Positions 9,113 through 17,778 are shown, counted from the first letter of the stretch. The stretch is DNA of 64,000 bases from an uncultured Oscillospiraceae bacterium (GCA_947629795.1 CANRFC010000003.1:1-64000), one strand, 5' to 3'. Translations and numbers: made by a program. The notes: generated by a model not told the origin, from the sequence alone.

Positions 9113-9808
9113 CTAAAATCCCCACTTGTACCCGTAACCCCAGACTGTGGTGATATAGGTGGGGTTCTGGGGGTCGTCCTCGATCTTGATGCGCAGCCGG
9201 CGGATGTTCACGTCCACGATCTTCACCTCGCCGAAATAGTCCTTGCCCCACACCGCGTCCAGGATCTCCTCCCGGGACAGGGCCTTGCCGGCGTTGTCCA
9301 TGAAGAGCTTGACGATGGAGTACTCCACCTGGGTCAGCTTCACCCGCTGCCCGTTCTTCTCCAGGGTGCGGTTGCGGGTATTGAGCAGGAAGGGGGGCTG
9401 GCTGATCTCCCCCGCGTCGGGGGCCGGGTCGCTGCTCCCCCCTGTCCGGCGGCACAGGGCGTCGATGCGGGCGGTGAGCTCGGCGGGAGAGAAGGGCTTG
9501 GTCACATAGTCGTCGGCGCCGGTCATCAGCCCGGTGACCTTGTCCATCTCCTGGGTCCGGGCGGTGAGCATGATGATGCCGATGCGGTTGTTTCCTCCCG
9601 CCCGGATGCGGCGGCAGACCTCAAAGCCGTCCATATCCGGGAGCATGATGTCCAGCAGCGCCACGCTCACGTCGGGATTGCGCCGGAGCTGCTCCAGGGC
9701 CTCCTCCCCGGTGCCCGCCTCAATGGTCTCATAGCCCGCCCGTTTGAGGTTGATGACCACGAAGGAGCGGATATTCGTCTCGTCTTCCAGTACCAGAACC
9801 TTTTTCAT
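9113..9808 (-). CDS. Response regulator, OmpR/PhoB family
   Basis: DNA-binding transcription regulator of 231 residues. The receiver domain has the acidic pocket (E8, D9, E10), the phospho-acceptor D53 in LLDIMLPDMDG, the conserved T/K switch (MLTAR, near 80, and TKPF near 105). The C-terminal winged helix ends with the typical ITTVWGYGYKW. It lies 31 bases after the lipoprotein gene and 94 bases before the kinase gene, so the three act together. Confidence 0.95.
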   Translation of the reverse strand: MKKVLVLEDETNIRSFVVINLKRAGYETIEAGTGEEALEQLRRNPDVSVALLDIMLPDMDGFEVCRRIRAGGNNRIGIIMLTARTQEMDKVTGLMTGADDYVTKPFSPAELTARIDALCRRTGGSSDPAPDAGEISQPPFLLNTRNRTLEKNGQRVKLTQVEYSIVKLFMDNAGKALSREEILDAVWGKDYFGEVKIVDVNIRRLRIKIEDDPQNPTYITTVWGYGYKWGF

Positions 9809-9839
9809 CAGCCATTCTCCTTTGAAGTCTTTCCTGTCC

Positions 9840-11255
9840 TTAGGTGCCCGACCAGTCGGTCTTGATCACGTTGAACCGCTCCCGGACCTCCTCCTCGGTG
9901 AGGCCGCAGTCCCAGCCGTCCTTGAACTCGGCGGCGTAGATGGTGTTGGCCTCGTCGGCCCCCTCCAGTCCCTGGGAGGGGAACACCACGAACCGTCCGG
10001 CCATCTTGGCCCGGCGGACCCGGTTGGAGCCGGTGAGCTTGTAGATGGTGAGGAAGGGCTGGGGCTCCTGGGTGTCCTGCCCCGTCCAGCGGGAGAAGGT
10101 CACCGCCCGCTCGGTGCCGCCGGGCAGGTCGGAGCGGGAGAGGGTCAGCTCGCTGCCCCACTCGTCGGGGAGCACGAAATACCAGCCGTCCCGGTCATTG
10201 TGGTAGGTGGTGAACACCGTGTGGGGCTTGCCCTCGGCGTCAAACTGCCGCCAGCGGACCAGCCAGAAGCTGATGTTCTCGGCGTTGATCTTGTATTCGG
10301 TGACCGGCACGGGCTGGGGCAGCTCCATGATGCCGTCGGCGTTGATGTCGCTGCCGGTGACCTGGGTGTAGTAGTGCACGGTCTCCCGGCTCTCCCCCGC
10401 CCCCGGCACCCCCGGCTTGGCGGTGTCCTGGATAAAGGTGATGTTCTTCAGCTCCCCGCCCCGATAGGTGAAGATGTCGGTGATGGTGCCGTTGCCGTTC
10501 TCCCCGTAGGCCGACACCACGAACAGCGCCGGTACCCGGTCCACCAGATACCCCGAGCGGATGCCCCCCGAGGCCACAGCGGTGATCCCCCGGGACAGAT
10601 AGGCCTGGCTGGTGACCTGGACCACCCCGTCGAAGTCATAGACCTCGGCCACCGTAGTCCCGGCGGGGACGGTCTCGGCGGTCTCAGCGGGGGTGCGGAC
10701 CACCACCAGCTCCTGCTGGTTGTCCTGATCCAGATCGTAGAGCTTGTAGCTCTCGCAGTCGGTGCGCAGGATCTCCTCCGCCATCCCCGGCCCCAGGGAG
10801 TACGCCGCCAGGCTCCGGTTGGCCGAGCTCATCTGCCAGGACACCACGATCTCCTTGAAGGGGTCGTCGTCCATCTGCACATAGTCCACGGCGTTGATGG
10901 CGGTGCCCGCCCCTTCGATGACGGCCATCTGCTCGTACTCCGCTCCGCTCTGGCGGTAGATATAGATCTTCATGGGCTTTTCCTCGTTGGGGAAGCGGAA
11001 GAAGGCGATGGCCTCCTGCTTTCCGTCCCCGTCCAGGTCCTGGAGCTGCACCGACTGGATCATCTCCCCCGTCAGGGGGGCGGCGTACTCCCCGCCGGCG
11101 TCCAGCGCCTCGCTGAGCCGGACCTGCAAAGCCTGGTAGTCCTGAGGGGGCTGGGGCATGGCGTAGAGCTCGTCGGCGTCCCGGAAGAAGCAGCCGCTGA
11201 GGACCAGGGTCATCCCCAGGGCCGAAAGTGCAGTCAAAAGGGCCTTGCGCTTCAT
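9840..11255 (-). CDS. Putative lipoprotein with VCBS/FG-GAP-like calcium-loop repeats
   Basis: A 471-residue exported protein. It starts MKRKALLTALSAL, followed by lipobox LSGC (cleavage before C21). Three acidic loops of the VCBS/FG-GAP type are visible: DLDGDGKQEAIAFF near 65, DLDQDNQQELVVVR near 170 and DINADGIMELPQP near 305. Such loops bind calcium and build beta-propellers. The ATG at 11253-11255 has GGAGGGG upstream; an upstream in-frame ATG at 11297 would spoil the signal peptide. A -10 box TAGAAT at 11306-11311 is visible but no good -35. It is the first gene of the two-component operon, so it may feed a surface signal to the kinase (inference). Confidence 0.75.
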   Translation of the reverse strand: MKRKALLTALSALGMTLVLSGCFFRDADELYAMPQPPQDYQALQVRLSEALDAGGEYAAPLTGEMIQSVQLQDLDGDGKQEAIAFFRFPNEEKPMKIYIYRQSGAEYEQMAVIEGAGTAINAVDYVQMDDDPFKEIVVSWQMSSANRSLAAYSLGPGMAEEILRTDCESYKLYDLDQDNQQELVVVRTPAETAETVPAGTTVAEVYDFDGVVQVTSQAYLSRGITAVASGGIRSGYLVDRVPALFVVSAYGENGNGTITDIFTYRGGELKNITFIQDTAKPGVPGAGESRETVHYYTQVTGSDINADGIMELPQPVPVTEYKINAENISFWLVRWRQFDAEGKPHTVFTTYHNDRDGWYFVLPDEWGSELTLSRSDLPGGTERAVTFSRWTGQDTQEPQPFLTIYKLTGSNRVRRAKMAGRFVVFPSQGLEGADEANTIYAAEFKDGWDCGLTEEEVRERFNVIKTDWSGT

Positions 11256-11368
11256 CTGCGCCCCCTCCTTTCCCCAAATTCCGGGCCAAAGGCCCACTTA
11301 TAGGTATTCTATCATAGATCCCGGGAAAATGGTATGCCTTCTTCCCATTTTTTCAGGGATTTTTGGAA

Positions 11369-11404
11369 GAAAAAAACGGAGGCCCGCATCCCTGCGGGCC
11401 TCCG
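11369..11404 (-). terminator. Terminator after the YfcC gene
   Basis: Minus strand: perfect stem CGGAGGCCCGC/GCGGGCCTCCG with an AGGGAT loop (11377-11404), followed by a run of seven T. It lies 33 bp after the transporter stop codon. Confidence 0.9.
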
Positions 11405-11436
11405 CCGTCTCATTTTCGTTTTATCCCTCGACTGAC

Positions 11437-12828
11437 TCAGAAGGGACCGTAATTGATCCCCACGCCGATGACCACGAACACCGCGCCCACCAGCATAAAG
11501 GCCAACAGCCACTTCCAGGCGTACTTGATCCACTTGTCCAGGGTGATGCCGGCGTAGCCGATGCTGGCTATGAGCACGCTGGACACGGGGGTGAGCAGGT
11601 TGGTGAAGGCGTCGCCGAAGTTGAAGGTCTGCACCACCGTCTGCTGGGTCAGGCCCAGCACCTGGCCCACGCCGGAGAAGATGGGGATCACCGTGGTGGC
11701 CTGGGCGGAGGAGGAGCACAGCACGAAGTTGATGAGCAGGTTGCTGATGTACATGCCGATGGCCGAGACATAGGTGGACCCGCCGGCGAAGAGGCTGGCC
11801 AGGGCATGGACGATGGTGTGGATGATGTTGCCGGCGGAGAGGATGGTGTTGATGCCGGTGGCGAAGGCCACCACCAGGGCGGCGCTGGACATGGTCTTGG
11901 CGCCCTTGACGAACTCCTTGGCGATCTTCTCGGGGCTGAAGCCGCTGATGAGGCCGCAGGCGATGGCGGTGAGCATGAACACCGCGGGGATGGCGTCGGC
12001 GGTCTTCCAGCCGTGGGTGGCGCCGTAGACGATGACCACAAAGCCCGCGATGAAGGCGACGAGGGCGCCGATCCTGCGGGGGGTCAGCTCGGGGACCTCC
12101 TGCTCCTCGGGGTTGGCGATGACGCCCTCCGCGCCGTAGATGATGCTCTTGGTGGGGTCGGCCTGGACCTTCTTGGTGTAGCGGATGAGGAACACCGAGC
12201 CCACCGCCCACAGCACCACGGTGGCGGCAATACGAAGGGGCCAGCCGGAGAAGGTCTCCAGGCCCACCAGGCCCTGGGCCACAGCAGTGGAGGAGGTGCA
12301 GAACGCGCCGCCGCCCAGGCCGCAGATCATGCCCATCAGGGCGATGCTCACGCCCACCAGGGCGTCACCCCCCAGGTTGAAGCCCAGGATCAGGGCCAGG
12401 GGGACAAAGGCGATGATGGGGGTGTTGATGCCCATGGCGCCCAGCAGGGCGAACACGCCCAGGAGCAGAGGAATGATGAGGTAGACGTTGTTCTTGTACT
12501 TGGACACCAGTTTGCCGATGGAGGCGTCAAAGCACTTGGTCTCGTTGATGACCCCCATGGCGCCGGCGATGAAGGTGATCATGGCGATGATGCCCACCTG
12601 CTTGCTGAAACCGCCGGGGAGAGCCACGAAGGCCTCCCAGGGGCTCACGGGCGTCTGGTCGATGTAGTGGAAGGAAGCGGCGTCAATGGCCTTCCGGCCG
12701 TTGATCTCAATGGTCTCGTAGGTGCCTGCGGGGACGACGTAGGTGGCGAGGGTGGCGATGGCTGCGATGATGAGCATGATGATGAGCTGATGGGGCACGT
12801 GGAAGCGCTTTTTCTCTGTTTTCTCCAT
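11437..12828 (-). CDS. YfcC/ArcD-type carboxylate or amino-acid carrier
   Basis: A 463-residue polytopic membrane protein of the YfcC/DcuC superfamily (C4-dicarboxylate anaerobic carrier, PF03606). The sequence after the short charged N-terminus (HVPHQLIIMLIIAAIATLATYVVPAG) is typical of YfcC, as are the many helices and the small-residue hairpin motifs GLGGGAFCTSS and ATGINTILSAGNIIHT. The substrate cannot be read from the sequence; relatives move arginine/ornithine, dicarboxylates or short-chain acids. The ATG at 12826-12828 has GTGAGGGAG upstream. It follows the esterase gene by 39 bp, suggesting uptake of, or release of, what the esterase acts on. Confidence 0.88.
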   Translation of the reverse strand: MEKTEKKRFHVPHQLIIMLIIAAIATLATYVVPAGTYETIEINGRKAIDAASFHYIDQTPVSPWEAFVALPGGFSKQVGIIAMITFIAGAMGVINETKCFDASIGKLVSKYKNNVYLIIPLLLGVFALLGAMGINTPIIAFVPLALILGFNLGGDALVGVSIALMGMICGLGGGAFCTSSTAVAQGLVGLETFSGWPLRIAATVVLWAVGSVFLIRYTKKVQADPTKSIIYGAEGVIANPEEQEVPELTPRRIGALVAFIAGFVVIVYGATHGWKTADAIPAVFMLTAIACGLISGFSPEKIAKEFVKGAKTMSSAALVVAFATGINTILSAGNIIHTIVHALASLFAGGSTYVSAIGMYISNLLINFVLCSSSAQATTVIPIFSGVGQVLGLTQQTVVQTFNFGDAFTNLLTPVSSVLIASIGYAGITLDKWIKYAWKWLLAFMLVGAVFVVIGVGINYGPF

Positions 12829-12867
12829 TTTTTCTCCCTCACTTATCATAAATTTTTTGGGACCTCT

Positions 12868-14613
12868 CTATTTTTCCAGGACCGATCGGACGACCTGTCC
12901 CCGGTAGCGGAGCCTGCCCTCCCCGTCCCGGGCGAAGCTGCTCAGGAACTGGTCGTAGGAGATCCAGCTCTCCTCGGGGTAGTTGGCGTGGGGCATGTCC
13001 CGGACGATGCCCACCGTCAGCATGGGCACCCCCTGCCCGTCCGTCCAGCAGTACCAGTCGATGGGCGCGGTGGTCCAGTGCTGCACCCTCTCCCGGTCCA
13101 GTTTGCACCGCTCCAGCTTCTCCATGATGTCCCGGCGCAGCTCGGGGATGAGGCGGAAGGGGAGCTCCGGGTCCTCCCCCTTCTCGGCGCAGAGGGTATC
13201 GTTCTCTCCGCAGATGAACATGGTGGGGATCACCGGCTCTGTCTTGGGGTAGGTGCCGTGGACCTTTTTGGGGTGGTACATCCCCGACCAGCTGGCGCAG
13301 GCGGTGAACACATCGCTGGCGCTGGTGGAGAGCACGTCGGCCATGATGCCGCCGCTGCTCTGTCCACAGGCGTACACCCGGCCCTTGTCGATGGGCAGGC
13401 GGCTCTCGATGTCGGCCACCATGGCCCGGATAAAGCCCACGTCGTTGACCGGCTTTCCCTCATAGCTGCCGTTCCAGTAGAGGACGTTTTTCAGCCCGCC
13501 GGGCTTCTGCTGGTGGATGCCCGCCTGGGGGAAGACGGCGATGAACTTCCGCTCCTGGGCCACGTGGAACATGTCGGTGAGATCGAAGAAGGTCTCCGCC
13601 GTACCCCCCCGGCCGTGCATGGTCACCACCAGGGGCCACTCCCTGTCCGGGGTGCAGCAGGGGGGAACGTACTCATACCACAGCCGGGCCAGGCCCTCGA
13701 ACTCCATCTCGTGGAGGGTGGCGCCGCAGGCGGCGGGGGTCTTGAAATACCGCAGGTTCTTCTGCCCATAGCCCCGGTGCCGCCGGGCCAGGCCGATGTA
13801 GCTCCACATCCGCTTCAGGGTCCCCAGGCTCACCATCTCGTCCCCCAGGGTGAGCCGCACCTGGGCGATCTGCTCCTCGTTGACCTCGCTGGTCCGGCGC
13901 ACCGGAGAGGGCATCCAGATCTCATCGGCCCCCCGGCCCGAGAGGGGCTCCCCCTCCACGTGGTCCTGGGCCTTCCAGTACTCCAGGGCGGCGGCGGTGT
14001 TCCCGTCCAGCTCCTTCACCGCCACCCACACCGGGAGCTGGGCCTTGGCGGCGGCGATGCGCAGCTCCAGCCCGTTCTGCTCCTGGCTCTCGGCCCTCAC
14101 ATGGGCGGTCTCCAGCAGGTCGCAGCCCACCGGCCCGAAGGTGAACAGCCCGCTCCACTCGCTGGTCATCCGCTGGGCGGCCTGGTGGGCCACCGCTGCG
14201 CCGTCCCCCATGCCGCAGGCGTAGAGGTTATCCTGCATGGTCACGTAATAGTCCCGGCGCTGCACGGCGGCGTACACCGCGTTCATGTAGTCGGCGTCGC
14301 TGCCGTCGGTGCGCCAGCCCCCCTCCCGGGGAATGAGCAGGTGGAGGTAGAGCCGCTTCTCCTCGGCCAGCGCCCGCAGTCCGGAGGTCTCCATGTAGAC
14401 CAGGGGCTCCTCCCCCGCCGGCGGCGCCACCACCAGGCAGGGTTGGCAGTACTCCAGGTCCCGGGGGATGTAGGTGTAGAACTCCCGCTCCTCCTCCCCG
14501 CAGGTCACCTTCTCCAGAAAACAGCCGTGGATCAGGGTCCGGTTGGGGTGGGAAAAGTCCACCGCCAGACTTGCTCCCTCTCTCGGCAGGGGGTGAACCG
14601 TCAATTCGCCCAT
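12868..14613 (-). CDS. Alpha/beta-hydrolase, PHB-depolymerase/LpqC-like esterase
   Basis: A 581-residue protein with no signal peptide. The C-terminal 260 residues form an alpha/beta-hydrolase of the polyhydroxybutyrate-depolymerase/LpqC type: strand-turn LVVTMHGRGGTAETFF, nucleophile elbow CGQSSGG, acid-turn region FICGENDTLC and a terminal His in MPHANYPEE. The N-terminal half looks like a second, degenerate hydrolase fold (LVVAPPAGEEPLVYME and CGMGDGAAVA, with Asp where Ser is expected). So this is probably a tandem hydrolase with only one active site. ATG at 14611-14613 preceded by GGAGGAAGG. Operon with the YfcC transporter. Confidence 0.75.
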   Translation of the reverse strand: MGELTVHPLPREGASLAVDFSHPNRTLIHGCFLEKVTCGEEEREFYTYIPRDLEYCQPCLVVAPPAGEEPLVYMETSGLRALAEEKRLYLHLLIPREGGWRTDGSDADYMNAVYAAVQRRDYYVTMQDNLYACGMGDGAAVAHQAAQRMTSEWSGLFTFGPVGCDLLETAHVRAESQEQNGLELRIAAAKAQLPVWVAVKELDGNTAAALEYWKAQDHVEGEPLSGRGADEIWMPSPVRRTSEVNEEQIAQVRLTLGDEMVSLGTLKRMWSYIGLARRHRGYGQKNLRYFKTPAACGATLHEMEFEGLARLWYEYVPPCCTPDREWPLVVTMHGRGGTAETFFDLTDMFHVAQERKFIAVFPQAGIHQQKPGGLKNVLYWNGSYEGKPVNDVGFIRAMVADIESRLPIDKGRVYACGQSSGGIMADVLSTSASDVFTACASWSGMYHPKKVHGTYPKTEPVIPTMFICGENDTLCAEKGEDPELPFRLIPELRRDIMEKLERCKLDRERVQHWTTAPIDWYCWTDGQGVPMLTVGIVRDMPHANYPEESWISYDQFLSSFARDGEGRLRYRGQVVRSVLEK

Positions 14614-14658
14614 TTTACCTTCCTCCCTCATTTTGTTTTTGTGTGATCGGCTGATCTC

Positions 14659-14697
14659 ATTATATGTCTTGACGGTATAAAGTCAATTTTATATAAT
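14659..14697. promoter_or_regulatory. Overlapping divergent promoters, lysR versus esterase-YfcC
   Basis: Plus strand: TTGACG (14669-14674), 17 bp, TATAAT (14692-14697). Minus strand: TTGACT (14681-14686), 16 bp, TATAAT (14659-14664). The two -35 boxes form an inverted repeat TTGAC-N8-GTCAA, so the polymerase footprints overlap almost fully and both promoters cannot be occupied at once. This AT-rich stretch is the likely site of LysR control. Confidence 0.8.
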
Positions 14698-14733
14698 ATA
14701 TATTGCCATTAATTCAATTTATGGGGTGACAGA

Positions 14734-15681
14734 ATGAGAAGCGAACAGGAGTACATCCTCACAGTCTATGAGAAGGGCAGCTTTTCCAAGGCGGCCCAGG
14801 CCCTCTATCTCACCCAGCCCGCCCTGAGCATCGCCATCCAGAAGGTGGAGGCCGAGATCGGCATGCCCCTGTTCGACCGCAGCCAGAAGCCCCTGGCCCT
14901 CACCGAGGCCGGACATGTCTACATCGAAAAGCTCAAGCAGATGCGGGTGCTGGAAAACGAGCTGCACACCCAGCTTCTGGACCTGACCTCCATGAAGTCG
15001 GGCTCCCTGCGCATCGGGGCCACCAGCTACCACCTGTCCTGCATCCTCCCCCCGGTGCTCCTGCGCTACAAGCAGGCCTACCCTGGCGTCAGCCTGGAGA
15101 TCGTGGAGCTGGCCTCCTACGAGCTCAAAGAGCAGCTCCGGGACCAGCAGATCGACATCACCTTTGCCAGCCACTGGAGTAAGGACGACCCCTTCACCCC
15201 CCACCCGGTCTTTCAGGACCGGCTGCTCCTGGCGGTGCCCGCCGAGCTCCCCATCAACAGGGAGCTGAAGCGGCTGGCCATGACCTGCCGGGACATCCGG
15301 GCGGGGCGGCACCTGGACCCCTCCCAGCCCAGTGTGGACCCCCTCCGCTTTGACGGCGTCCCCTTCATCCTCCTGGAGCCAAAATACGACCTGCGCATGC
15401 GTGCCGACACCTTTTTCCAGGACGCCGGCTTCGTCCCCGACATCTGCATGGAGGTGGCCCAGATCGTCACCGCCTACGCCCTGGCCCAGGAGGGGATGGG
15501 GGCCACCGTGGTCCCCGACCGGGCGGTGGTCGGCAACCAGGAAAAAACTGTCTTCTACAAGCTCTCCCACCCCCGGGCCATCCGGAACATGAACGTCATC
15601 ACCAACAACCGCAGCTACCTCTCCTGCGCCACCGAGCGCTTCATCGAGATGCTCGCCGACTACTACCGCCCCACAAAATAG
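14734..15681 (+). CDS. LysR-family transcriptional regulator
   Basis: A 315-residue DNA-binding regulator. The N-terminal winged helix shows the LysR signature FSKAAQALYLTQPALSIAIQKVE (about residues 17-39) and LFDRSQKPLALTEAG. A linker helix and a two-lobed effector domain follow (from about residue 88, SLRIGATSYHLSCILPPVLLRY). Transcribed away from the esterase-YfcC operon, so that operon is the probable target and its substrate the probable inducer. The start ATG is 36 bp after the -10 box. Confidence 0.92.
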   Translation: MRSEQEYILTVYEKGSFSKAAQALYLTQPALSIAIQKVEAEIGMPLFDRSQKPLALTEAGHVYIEKLKQMRVLENELHTQLLDLTSMKSGSLRIGATSYHLSCILPPVLLRYKQAYPGVSLEIVELASYELKEQLRDQQIDITFASHWSKDDPFTPHPVFQDRLLLAVPAELPINRELKRLAMTCRDIRAGRHLDPSQPSVDPLRFDGVPFILLEPKYDLRMRADTFFQDAGFVPDICMEVAQIVTAYALAQEGMGATVVPDRAVVGNQEKTVFYKLSHPRAIRNMNVITNNRSYLSCATERFIEMLADYYRPTK

Positions 15682-15720
15682 TCTCTCCCCATGCCCCGTT
15701 TCGCCCGTCTTTATTTCCGA

Positions 15721-15749
15721 TTGCCAAAGGCCGAAAACTCGTCTATAAT
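15721..15749 (+). promoter_or_regulatory. Promoter of the DUF3842-kinase genes
   Basis: TTGCCA (15721-15726), a 17-bp spacer, and TATAAT (15744-15749) on the plus strand. The transcript would start about 26 bp before the ATG of the DUF3842 gene, which has GGAGGGATCTCC in front. Confidence 0.75.
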
Positions 15750-15782
15750 GGGCTCAAAACCTGAAAAACCGGAGGGATCTCC

Positions 15783-16199
15783 ATGAAGCGTATCGTTGTC
15801 ATCGACGGCCAGGGCGGCGGCCTGGGCGCCGCCCTCACCGCCAAGCTCAAGGCCCGCCTGGGCCCCGGCGTCCAGCTCCTGGCCGTGGGGGCCAACGCCC
15901 TGGCCACCTCCGCCATGCTCAAAGCCGGGGCGGACAAGGCCGCCACCGGGGAGAACGCCGTGTGCTGGAACGCCGCCCACGCCGACCTGATCCTGGGCCC
16001 CATCGGCCTGCTCTCGGCCAACGCCCTCATGGGGGAGATCTCCCCCGCCATGGCGGCGGCCGTCTCGGCCTCTCCTGCCAAAAAAGTGCTCATTCCCATG
16101 CAAAACTGCGGTATTTTGATTGCCGGAGCGGGGAATTGCAAGCCTGACGAGGCCATCCAGAGCGCCGTGGAGCTGGCGGCGGCCGAGGTGGAGAAGTGA
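15783..16199 (+). CDS. DUF3842 family protein
   Basis: A 138-residue cytoplasmic protein of the DUF3842 family, function unknown. It begins MKRIVVIDGQGGGLG, a glycine-rich loop after the first strand that looks like a dinucleotide-binding turn. It continues as a small Rossmann-like alpha/beta protein with GANALATSAMLKAGAD, TGENAVCWNAAHADLILGP and IPMQNCGILIAG. The last motif has a cysteine that is conserved in family members I know. Its TGA overlaps the GTG start of the next gene. Confidence 0.85.
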   Translation: MKRIVVIDGQGGGLGAALTAKLKARLGPGVQLLAVGANALATSAMLKAGADKAATGENAVCWNAAHADLILGPIGLLSANALMGEISPAMAAAVSASPAKKVLIPMQNCGILIAGAGNCKPDEAIQSAVELAAAEVEK

Positions 16200-17029
16200 C
16201 CCGGCCCGCCTCCTCCCCCGCCGGCAGTCCACAGGGGAAACTTGCCCAGGAAAGTGGGACGAAAAATGGTATAAAATGCCAGCCAAGCAGTCCTCTCCGG
16301 GGAGGATCCGCCGGGGAAAGTGGGACGAAATGTGGCACAGATCTCCAGACGGGAGACCCGTTTTTCTGGAAAAAGCTGGCGGCAAGTTGGACGAAAAACG
16401 GAAAGGATATCCAGCCCTCCCAGTTTTTAGGCGGTCTCCAGAGGGTCCTTTCGGAACTCCAGGAGGCCGGTTCGGTCCTCTACCCTCCTCTTTTTGTCTC
16501 CATAGACGGCCGCTGCGGCGGGGGAAAATCCACCCTGGCCCGCGCTCTGGAAACGCATCTGGAAATTCCTGTCAATGTCCTGCACATGGACGATTTTTTC
16601 CTCCCGCCGGAGAGACGGACCCCCCAGCGGCTCTCCCTCCCCGGCGGAAACATGGACCTGGAGCGCTGTGCCCGGGAGCTTTTGGACCCACTTTCCCGGG
16701 GAAAACCGGGGCTTTTGCGGCCTTTTGACTGTCATACCGGCACCTTTCTGCCCGAAACCCAGGTCCCGCCCCGGTCCCTGACCATCCTGGAGGGGACCTA
16801 CTCCGCCCATCCGGAGCTGGCAGCGTATCCTCAGCTCAGGCTCTTCCTCACCTGCTCCCCTCAGGTCCAGCTCGCCCGCCTGGAGCGCCGGGAGGGCCCA
16901 GAGCGGCTGAGGGCCTTCCGGGAGATCTGGATCCCCCGGGAAGAGGCGTATTTCAAGGCTTTCCGGGTCCCGGAGGGATGCGATCTGGTGATGGACACCA
17001 CCGATCTGGACCTGGAGGACCTGACGTAG
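16196..17029 (+). CDS. Uridine-kinase-like P-loop protein with repeat-derived N-terminus
   Basis: The C-terminal 190 residues are a P-loop kinase of the uridine-kinase type: Walker A DGRCGGGKST (about residues 104-113), LHMDDFFLPPERR with the substrate aspartates, a glycine-rich lid region, and a late ARLERREGPERL arginine patch. It probably phosphorylates a nucleoside or small alcohol. The only in-frame start upstream of the P-loop is the GTG overlapping the previous stop codon (GTGA). That gives an unusual N-terminus of about 85 residues, built from three 22-residue repeats (SGTKNGIKCQPS, SGTKCGTDLQTG, SWTKNGKDIQPS) encoded by a 66-bp DNA repeat. The true start may be a rare codon further in. 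Confidence 0.7.
   Translation: MTRPASSPAGSPQGKLAQESGTKNGIKCQPSSPLRGGSAGESGTKCGTDLQTGDPFFWKKLAASWTKNGKDIQPSQFLGGLQRVLSELQEAGSVLYPPLFVSIDGRCGGGKSTLARALETHLEIPVNVLHMDDFFLPPERRTPQRLSLPGGNMDLERCARELLDPLSRGKPGLLRPFDCHTGTFLPETQVPPRSLTILEGTYSAHPELAAYPQLRLFLTCSPQVQLARLERREGPERLRAFREIWIPREEAYFKAFRVPEGCDLVMDTTDLDLEDLT
16249..16446 (+). repeat. 66-bp tandem direct repeat, three units
   Basis: Three units start exactly 66 bp apart at 16249, 16315 and 16381, each opening with a variant of GGAAAGTGGGACGAAA. Similarity falls off after the first 20 bases of each unit, but CCAG recurs near base 33 of each. A fourth, shorter inverted match (CCCACTTTCCCGG) lies near 16690 inside the kinase. The unit is a multiple of three, so it stays in frame with the kinase gene. 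Confidence 0.75.
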
Positions 17030-17139
17030 GGCCCGGCCGTCCCTCCGCCGCCGGAGAGGGCAGAAAGGTTCAGACTATCCGGCAAAACGCCGAAAAATTC
17101 TCCAAAAATTGGGAGAAACCGCAAGGAGATGGACCGCAC

Positions 17140-17745
17140 ATGACCGAGAAGGAACGGATGCTCTCGGGGCTGCTCTACCGGGCGGACGACCCGGAGCTCA
17201 TCGCCGACCACGCCCGCCGGGACAGGCTCCAGTGGGCCGTCAACCACGAGCCTGACCGGGACAAGCTCCCCGCCCTCTTCCGGGAACTGCTGGGGGACAT
17301 GGGGGAGAACACCTTCCTGGCCCCGCCCTTCCACTGCGATTACGGCAGCCACATCCACATCGGCAGGCACTGCTACGTGAACATGGACGCCATGTTCCTG
17401 GACGTGTGCGATATTTTCATCGGGGATGACGTCTACATCGCCCCCCGGGTGTCCATCTACACCGCCACCCACCCCATGGACGCCGCCGTGCGCAATACCG
17501 ACCTGGAGTACGGCAGGCCGGTGAAGATCGGCTCGTCGGTGTGGCTCGGGGGAAATGTGGTGATCTGCCCCGGGGTGACCATCGGCGACAACGTGGTCAT
17601 CGGCGCCGGGGCGGTGGTCACCAGGGATGTCCCCTCCGGGGTGGTGGCCGCCGGGAACCCCTGCCGGGTCCTGCGGAGCATCACCCAGGCCGACCGGGAC
17701 AAGTGGCAGGCCCAGGCGGACCAGTATTGGGCGGAGCATCGGTGA
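17140..17745 (+). CDS. Maltose/galactoside-type sugar O-acetyltransferase
   Basis: A 201-residue acetyl-CoA-dependent transferase of the MAA/LacA family. It begins with the short helical Mac domain (MTEKERMLSGLLYRADDPEL) followed by a left-handed beta-helix of hexapeptide repeats (IGDDVYIAPRVSIYTATHP, IGSSVWLGGNVVICPGVTIG, NVVIGAGAVVTRDVP). The catalytic His is in TATHPMD (near residue 114). The ATG at 17140 has AAGGAG eight bases upstream, and a terminator follows the stop. Confidence 0.92.
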   Translation: MTEKERMLSGLLYRADDPELIADHARRDRLQWAVNHEPDRDKLPALFRELLGDMGENTFLAPPFHCDYGSHIHIGRHCYVNMDAMFLDVCDIFIGDDVYIAPRVSIYTATHPMDAAVRNTDLEYGRPVKIGSSVWLGGNVVICPGVTIGDNVVIGAGAVVTRDVPSGVVAAGNPCRVLRSITQADRDKWQAQADQYWAEHR

Positions 17746-17778
17746 TTTTTTCCACATTTTCCTTTGAAGCAGCGCAAA

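Noticed and set aside
11245-14646. A plus-strand open frame of 1133 codons opposite the lipoprotein, YfcC and esterase genes.
   Set aside because: It has no family features, is His/Gly/Asp-rich, and is the mirror of real genes in GC-rich DNA. Similar long frames at 18934-21732 (plus), 5517-7601 (plus) and 32575-35940 (minus) were left out for the same reason.
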